Origin: Camellia lanceoleosa
Taxonomy: Eukaryota; Streptophyta; Magnoliopsida; Ericales; Theaceae
Length of the DNA: 64,000 nucleotides
Direction of reading: 5' to 3'
NCBI GenBank assembly: GCA_025200525.1
Contig: JANUSC010000391.1
Span: 1 to 64,000, forward strand
In this document: positions 59,301 through 64,000 of the stretch, piece after piece
Layout: each line of letters opens with the position of its first letter
How positions within the stretch are numbered: position 1 is the first letter of the stretch
The notes under the pieces: model-generated
The model's database searches: none
Seen by the model: only the letters and a program-made list of their open reading frames with translations
Told to the model about the DNA's origin: nothing
Program-made: the position numbers and the translations under genes

Positions 59301-60055
59301 TCTAGATTACATCCCTGTATGCGATGCATTAGCCACTTAACATGAACTAGGTCACGCATGTTTGCTAACTAGTTTCTTGTTTTGGCATGGAGTACGATGT
59401 AAGTACTTACGCTTTAGCATACCACATGCGTGTGAGTGTTGCCATGACAGTATGCTTGCCATGCGGCTAAGTGCTTACATGAGATAAACTGTTTGAATGC
59501 CTGTGGGTGGAGGTTGGATTGCTTGAGTTAGGAAAACTCATTGAAATCCGTGTTTTAGCCTACTTGCGAGTAGCAAATTCCGAAACATTTTAAAAAATGA
59601 ACGGATATGCAATGTTTATTTCCAAATTAGGCGATCTAGTCTATACTTGTTTGCTGCGCGCATAACATAGTAATTCTAGGTTAATAATTAGAACAAGAGC
59701 ATGTAATGTTTTCAAAAATGGATATCACGGTTAGTAGAGGCCGGTCTTCGGATCGGGCGAAAGGGGGTGCTCATAGCTGACCTTCCCCGATCGTACCCAA
59801 GCTCCCGAGCCAAGACCACTTTGGTGATGACGGACATGTGGCCTTCGGCACCGAGTCAGGGTTTCCTAAATTTCCCCTTTTAAAATATTTAGGTGGCGAC
59901 TCTGTAATCTGGCAAAGCAGTCCATGTTTGGCACTACTTTTCAAAAAATCTGTTTTCTCAAACGATTTGCGGATTTGGACTCTTTGGTTCAGATTAAGAA
60001 CCGTAACACAAAAGGGAGTTTGAACTGTAGAGTGAGGCCCACATGCGCGTCTACA
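56333..60055 (+). mobile_element. 5' LTR of element G
   Basis: 3723 bp, TGTAGACACCCC...GCGTCTACA, with the PBS 5 nt later. TATA-like CTATAAGAG near 56780. It has the block ATGCATCGAAATGCG (58506), GCCGACCGGC-type motifs (58670-58740) and the hairpin GGCCGGTCTTCGGATCGG (59739). The ABRE is decayed to GACATGTGGC (59833). Confidence 0.9.
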
Positions 60056-60060
60056 GATTC

Positions 60061-60078
60061 TGGCGACTCTGCTGGGGA
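60061..60078 (+). promoter_or_regulatory. Primer binding site of element G (tRNA-Arg type)
   Basis: TGGCGACTCTGCTGGGGA, the PBS reported for Ogre elements as complementary to the 3' end of a tRNA-Arg. It starts 5 nt after the LTR. Confidence 0.85.
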
Positions 60079-60773
60079 GTTTTAGAGAGCTTGACTCGAA
60101 CTCGTGATATCCTATTTTGATTTCATTTATGTGTTTCTTTGCATTGCATGTGCATTGGTGTGCCTAGGACACCGTGTTGGCCATCTGCTATTCCTGAGCG
60201 GTTTGCCGGAGGCTTGTCTTGTCAAGACATGTCCGTAAGGCTGACCGGTTGCGGGCTCTGCCAGTATGGGAACACAAACCCCGGTTTTACCGGGGCACCC
60301 TTTTTGACCATTCGACCTAGTGCATAGTCGGAATCCATAGTGACCATTCCAAACTAGGACAGGTTGCTTACTCGATTTAGGTTGTTTGAAACCGCTGCGT
60401 GCGTAGTGAAACCCTAGCTCCTAACAAAATAGGACAGGGAAACCTTACCCCAACATAGGGGTGTATTGGCTCTCTTTACCTGTTATGTGCTTTTAGAGTG
60501 TATCTCTGCAGGGAATGCATATATCAGTTTGCAAGTTTGGGTATCCGGCCTGAGGGCACCAGTATCAGTGTTGTTGAGAATCACGGTTCGAGGGTGTCGG
60601 TTCTTTTGAACGATGATTCTGGGAACGATGATCGCTGGTAGAGTGCGATTGATCGGCTACACCGTATTTGATCTGTTTGAAATGAAATGTCGCTTGTTTT
60701 ACGTTTGATTCGAGAGATTCGAGAGTTGATCCGTAATGCCTAGTGTCTTCTCCTTGCTGAGGTAGGACTGAAC
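60079..60773 (+). other. Leader of element G between PBS and gag
   Basis: No ORF of note; the extra ORF upstream of gag known from some Ogre elements is not present. A perfect hairpin CCCCGGT-TTT-ACCGGGG lies at 60279-60295, in a GC-richer stretch (60200-60300). This is a plausible place for RNA packaging or dimerisation signals. Confidence 0.6.
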
Positions 60774-61772
60774 ATGACGCAGAATTCAGAAGAGATTGTG
60801 GTCATGACGGCCGCGTTGAGTCAAGAAATTACCCCACAGGATGAGACTACTGTTGACATGCCGCATCCACCCAGGTCGCCTGCCGCACATCCAATTTGGA
60901 CCCCTCAACTATATCAGGCTCGCGAGCCTATTACATTTGAACTAATGGGAATGATAGGTGATCTTCAAAGGTCCGTGGCGGATCTCGCCTATGGGATGTC
61001 TATTTCGCCACTAGCTGCACCATATGCCGGAGGCTTTATGCCCCAAGAGCCCCCACTACTGGGACGAATTGTAATTGAACTCAGCCAACCGGAGATGGCC
61101 TCTAGCTATGGCAACGACGCATCGAACCAAACTCTAGATCAGGCCGAGGCCAGAGACAAAGGCAAGATGAAGGTAGATGCCGACCCTACCGAATAACTGC
61201 TGTGGGCAGTAGAGGCTTTGAAAGCCGGAGGGATGAACAAGCAACAGATATCCGCAATTATGTCAAAAGCTGTGGAGGATGTTTTCCCTACTTCGCCCGA
61301 GGGCAACTCCAGTCAATCAGAGAATCGGGATAGGCCCCGTCATGCCAAAACAGTTCTTCCCGCTCCCAATTTCGCATCTGGGAAGGATCAGAAACCCAAG
61401 GCCGCCCCCGCCGATCCATTCGCCAGTGCATCTAGCAAGAGTGCTCAGACTCCAAAATACCTGCCACGGGGGCGCAGGGTCTTCCATGCTCTCTATATGC
61501 CATTGTCCAAGGCGCTTCAAATCATTGCCGAGAGGGGACACCTTAAACGCCTGGAGCCTCGACCTCTCCCGAAGAATCTCCCTGACACTCATGATCCTAC
61601 TCAGTACTGTGCGTACCACCAACAGACTGGTCATGCTACTGATAATTGCTTCCGCCTCCGTCATGAGGTACAAGACTTGATTGACAACGAGGTTATCCTC
61701 CCGCCTACCTCAGCAAAGTCCGTCACCACTCAGTTGTTGGATTTCGAGGATACAGATACTGTAAGTATGTAA
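60774..61772 (+). pseudogene. gag: Gag of element G, one in-frame stop
   Basis: ATG at 60774; the frame continues past a single TAA (61194-61196) to 61772. N-terminal part: TFELMGMIGDLQRSVADLAYGM (about 60930). C-terminal part: FHALYMPLSKALQIIAERGHL, LEPRPLPKNLP and the knuckle-like YCAYHQQTGHATDNC, followed by RLRHEVQDLIDN, a layout typical of Ogre gag ends. The large capsid domain expected between them is not evident, so the gag looks shortened as well. The frame is otherwise intact, unlike pol, which is absent. Confidence 0.78.
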
Positions 61773-61883
61773 TCAGAAGGTAGACCGGCTGCGGACAGTG
61801 TCTGGTACATTTTTGGATGTGGCGTTGGGCACGCATTTTTGAGCACCTGCCAATGCTAGTCTTGTAAATCTTGACTTGGGTGT

Positions 61884-61976
61884 CGAGTCAGTCTTTTGTT
61901 TTGTTTTTGAGTCTGTCTCTCTGTATTGAGTCAGTCTTTTGCTTACAGAGTCTGTCTTGCTGTAACAAGTCAGTCC
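61884..61976. repeat. Short alternating repeat GAGTCAGTCTTTTG / GAGTCTGTCT
   Basis: GAGTCAGTCT at 61884, 61928 and (as AAGTCAGTCC) 61967, with GAGTCTGTCT at 61909 and 61948; period about 40 bp. Possibly a seed of a tandem repeat. Confidence 0.7.
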
Positions 61977-62857
61977 CCTTTTTGTATAGTATACCAGGTG
62001 ATTTCCGGGTTGTTGCCTCAAACACCGTTTTGTCTTTCAATTAGTTGCTTTTACTGCTTGAGTTTGTTTCTGCTGAGGAGCCAGTTATGCCAACAAATCT
62101 GAATGAAACAGCTGTGGCTATCACGTTTCGTATTTGTTACTGTTCAAACCAACCGTGTCAAAGGATGTGAATGGAACGACAATGCATTCCGCCTACTCTC
62201 TTGTGCCTTAAACATCGTCATAATGACCTAAGCTTTTCATAAAACCCTTTTCGAACACTGCGGTGGTAAAAACGAAGAGAAAGGAATTCCTCGGGTTTTT
62301 GCAAAATTTTGATCATCTTGAGAGAAAGAGAGGCCTGCTAAGCTTTTAATGAATGAAATGATGCTTGTTGGCGTGAGTACTGAGGAGGACCCTGGCCTGA
62401 TCCAGACTGGTTCCATACTATCTTCAACATGAGCGATTTGTCGCTTTCTTAAAAACTTTTAAAAACAAAATATTTTGCGCAGTCTCGCGAAGACCTGTGC
62501 GGAACCGCTCTTGAGATGGTGCAGCCCAGGATCGCTCCCAGTCTCAAGTTTCAATTCATCTGTTGCAAACCGGAATCTGTTCAAAACATCCAGTGCCATG
62601 AAACGCCTGTGTGGCCCATTTCGAGGCAGCCCTCGAGCAAGAGGCGTCAAAGTTAGATCCGGAAGATCAGATCCCACTAAGCAAAGCTCGAGAAGCAACC
62701 GTGATGAATTCTTCTGCAAGTCAATACAACAGTCGCCCTCCTGGATACGGAGAGGCTTCAATCTCAAAACCATTTGGCATGGGCTAGCTACACTTTTACC
62801 CTTTGAGAGGCCTGCTGGGCCAAAAACCCGGAAGGGCGGCCCAAGCAAAAGTTAGAG

Positions 62858-63001
62858 CAAAGAAAAGAAAAAAGAAAAGTAGAAAAAGAAGCAAAAGAGA
62901 AAAGAAAAATGCAAAAAAAGAGAAGAACAAATAAAAAATGAAAAATGCAAAAGAAAAGAAAAATGCAAAAGAGAAAAAAAAAAAAAAGAAGAAAAGAAAA
63001 A
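62858..63001 (+). repeat. A/G-rich purine tract
   Basis: About 144 bp made of AAAAGAAAAGAAAAATGCAAAAG-like words, almost pyrimidine-free on this strand. It lies between two copies of the tail module. In D the same spacer is short and AT-rich (51801-51838). Confidence 0.9.
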
Positions 63002-63410
63002 CATAGCTCGCAAGGTCGAAAACCTACAACAGGCGCCTTGGCAAAAATTAGAGCCTAAACAGTGAAGGTTAAAATACCCGAGTGTACCTTAACCGGAACT
63101 ACGTAAGGCTTGATTCCCATGTTTGGGATACGTAGGCAACTTCATCCTGAAGTCCAGCCCCCAACGCTTTCATAGCGTCTCAGTCCATGTCATGGTTTTG
63201 ATTACTTTTGCCTCCTCCGAATCCAAGGTCTCGGTTGCAGCAACCTGGAAGTACGTGACCAACTTCCTCTTGAAGTCCAAACAGCAACACCTCCCAGGTG
63301 ACTGTGTCCATATATTGATTCAAACCGTCTTCGCTTCCTCCGCGCCCGAGGGTCCGATCGTTGTCAACAAAGACTGGCTTACGACGTGCCGCGACATCAT
63401 CCAAACAAGG

Positions 63411-63520
63411 GGCAACTTTTCGTTGCCATCCATTGCCATAAGTTGCCCTGAGTTACCGTCCAAACCAGGGGCAACTTTCCGTTGCCTTACCCCCCCTTAA
63501 GCCAGGGGCAATTTTCCATC
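63411..63520 (+). repeat. Tail hairpin repeat of element G
   Basis: GGCAACTTTTCGTTGCC (63411-63427) and GGCAACTTTCCGTTGCC (63470-63486), each preceded by AGG, form 6-bp stems. A third copy (about 63499) is decayed. The D tail has one (51534-51550). Confidence 0.8.
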
Positions 63521-64000
63521 GTTTCCGATCCGAGGTTGCTCATCTCGAGGGTAAGTTCCGCGCTCGTTGAGCGTTGATTATTTGCAAAAATAGTTTTTGA
63601 AAATTTTCACTGAGGTTGACTTATTTTCTCGAAAACTGTTTAATTTTTAAAATTGGACCATGTTTGGACCCAAAAAGGAGAATTTTCAGTGCTCACAGCC
63701 TGATTCGCATGATTTTCAAATCAAAAATTGAATAAGTGTGCTCATCCAACTCTCATCTTTGATCAAAACTGTTTTAGAAAAAACAACAAAAAATGGTCAA
63801 AATAACGAACTAGGGGCACAATTGAGTCAGGTCTTCTGTCTTGCCCCCGTTAATATGCTTGCCAACAGGGCGCTCTATCCGCCAGAAGGAATAGCCGTGA
63901 GCTAACAGTGTTGGGCGTGAACCCGCAACTTCCTATTCATCTGTCATTCACCTCGGGGAGGGATGGAAAATGAGAGAATAAAGAATAGAGAGGTGTAAGC

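Larger units (their letters stand above)
56333..64000 (+). mobile_element. Ogre-like element G (5' part; runs off the window)
   Basis: 5' LTR, PBS, leader, gag, then a post-pol-type tail without protease, RT, RNase H or integrase. It is inserted in the gag end of D. The left flank is CCACT (56328-56332). The tail order matches the tail of D, so the pol deletion lies between 61773 and about 62800. The 3' LTR is not in the window. Confidence 0.82.
61773..64000 (+). other. Pol-less post-gag region and tail of element G
   Basis: No protease, RT, RNase H or integrase motif is seen. 61773-62800 has a short repeat (see 61884) and an ORF of 126 codons (62475-62855) without a recognisable domain. From about 62806 the sequence parallels the post-pol tail of D: module with CAAAAGTTAGAGC (62820-62857), purine tract, second module (63018-63054), TACGTAAGGCTTGATTCCC (63101), hairpin repeats (63411-63520) and, near 63800-63960, a degenerate match to the DUF7745-like gene end on the minus strand. 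Conclusion: pol was deleted, or the element is a non-autonomous type. Confidence 0.65.

Noticed and set aside
62475..62855. 126-codon ORF in G
   Set aside because: No family motif and an overlapping antisense ORF of similar length; probably chance in GC-richer sequence.

Overview
This window is plant nuclear DNA made almost entirely of LTR retrotransposons inserted into one another. The evidence is Ty3/gypsy gag, protease, reverse transcriptase, RNase H and integrase pieces of the chromovirus (Tekay/Del-like) and Tat/Ogre lineages, tRNA-type primer binding sites, TG...CA long terminal repeats (LTRs) of 0.4 to 4.7 kb, 5-bp target-site duplications (TSDs), and GT-AG introns in two plant-type genes. 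It looks like gene-poor heterochromatin of an angiosperm with a sizeable genome. The species cannot be told from the sequence. I see no intact host gene, tRNA or rRNA.

Layout. 1-6257: two minus-oriented chromovirus-type LTRs (1-1838 and 3962-6257) separated by AT-rich DNA with a possible CACTA-like MITE. 6258-18286: chromovirus A on the plus strand (5' LTR, PBS at 11761, broken gag, broken protease). It is interrupted by two Ogre-type LTRs (6631-10067 minus; 12664-17355 plus, TSD GGAGG). At 18287 it is cut by Tat element B (short LTR, PBS, gag-pol to 26549, a 102-bp dimeric tandem repeat, an antisense extra ORF). B contains solo LTR C (20206-22600, TSD GGTAG). At 27884 B is cut by a large minus-strand Ogre-like element D.

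D runs from its 3' LTR (27884-32017) to at least 56332. Between 3' LTR and pol it carries a 37-38 bp minisatellite and two genes antisense to D: an intron-containing plant mobile domain (PMD) gene (34706-46687) and a DUF7745-like gene (47322-51292). The PMD gene is split by a complete Tekay-type element E (36401-45474); the DUF7745-like gene is split by solo LTR F (48541-51188, TSD ACTTT). D pol follows on the minus strand (55699 to 51893). At 56333 D is cut by plus-strand Ogre-like element G (5' LTR, tRNA-Arg-type PBS, gag, and apparently no pol), which runs off the window.

A, B, D and G are therefore all still open at position 64000, like nested brackets. Every coding region is decayed, mostly by nonsense codons. 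Many of these fit C-to-T change at methylated cytosine. E is young by LTR similarity yet lacks gag and a catalytic integrase residue. The most unusual content is D's pair of antisense genes, one of them with several introns. The tail of G carries a remnant of the same DUF7745-like gene in the same relative orientation, which suggests this is a property of the family.
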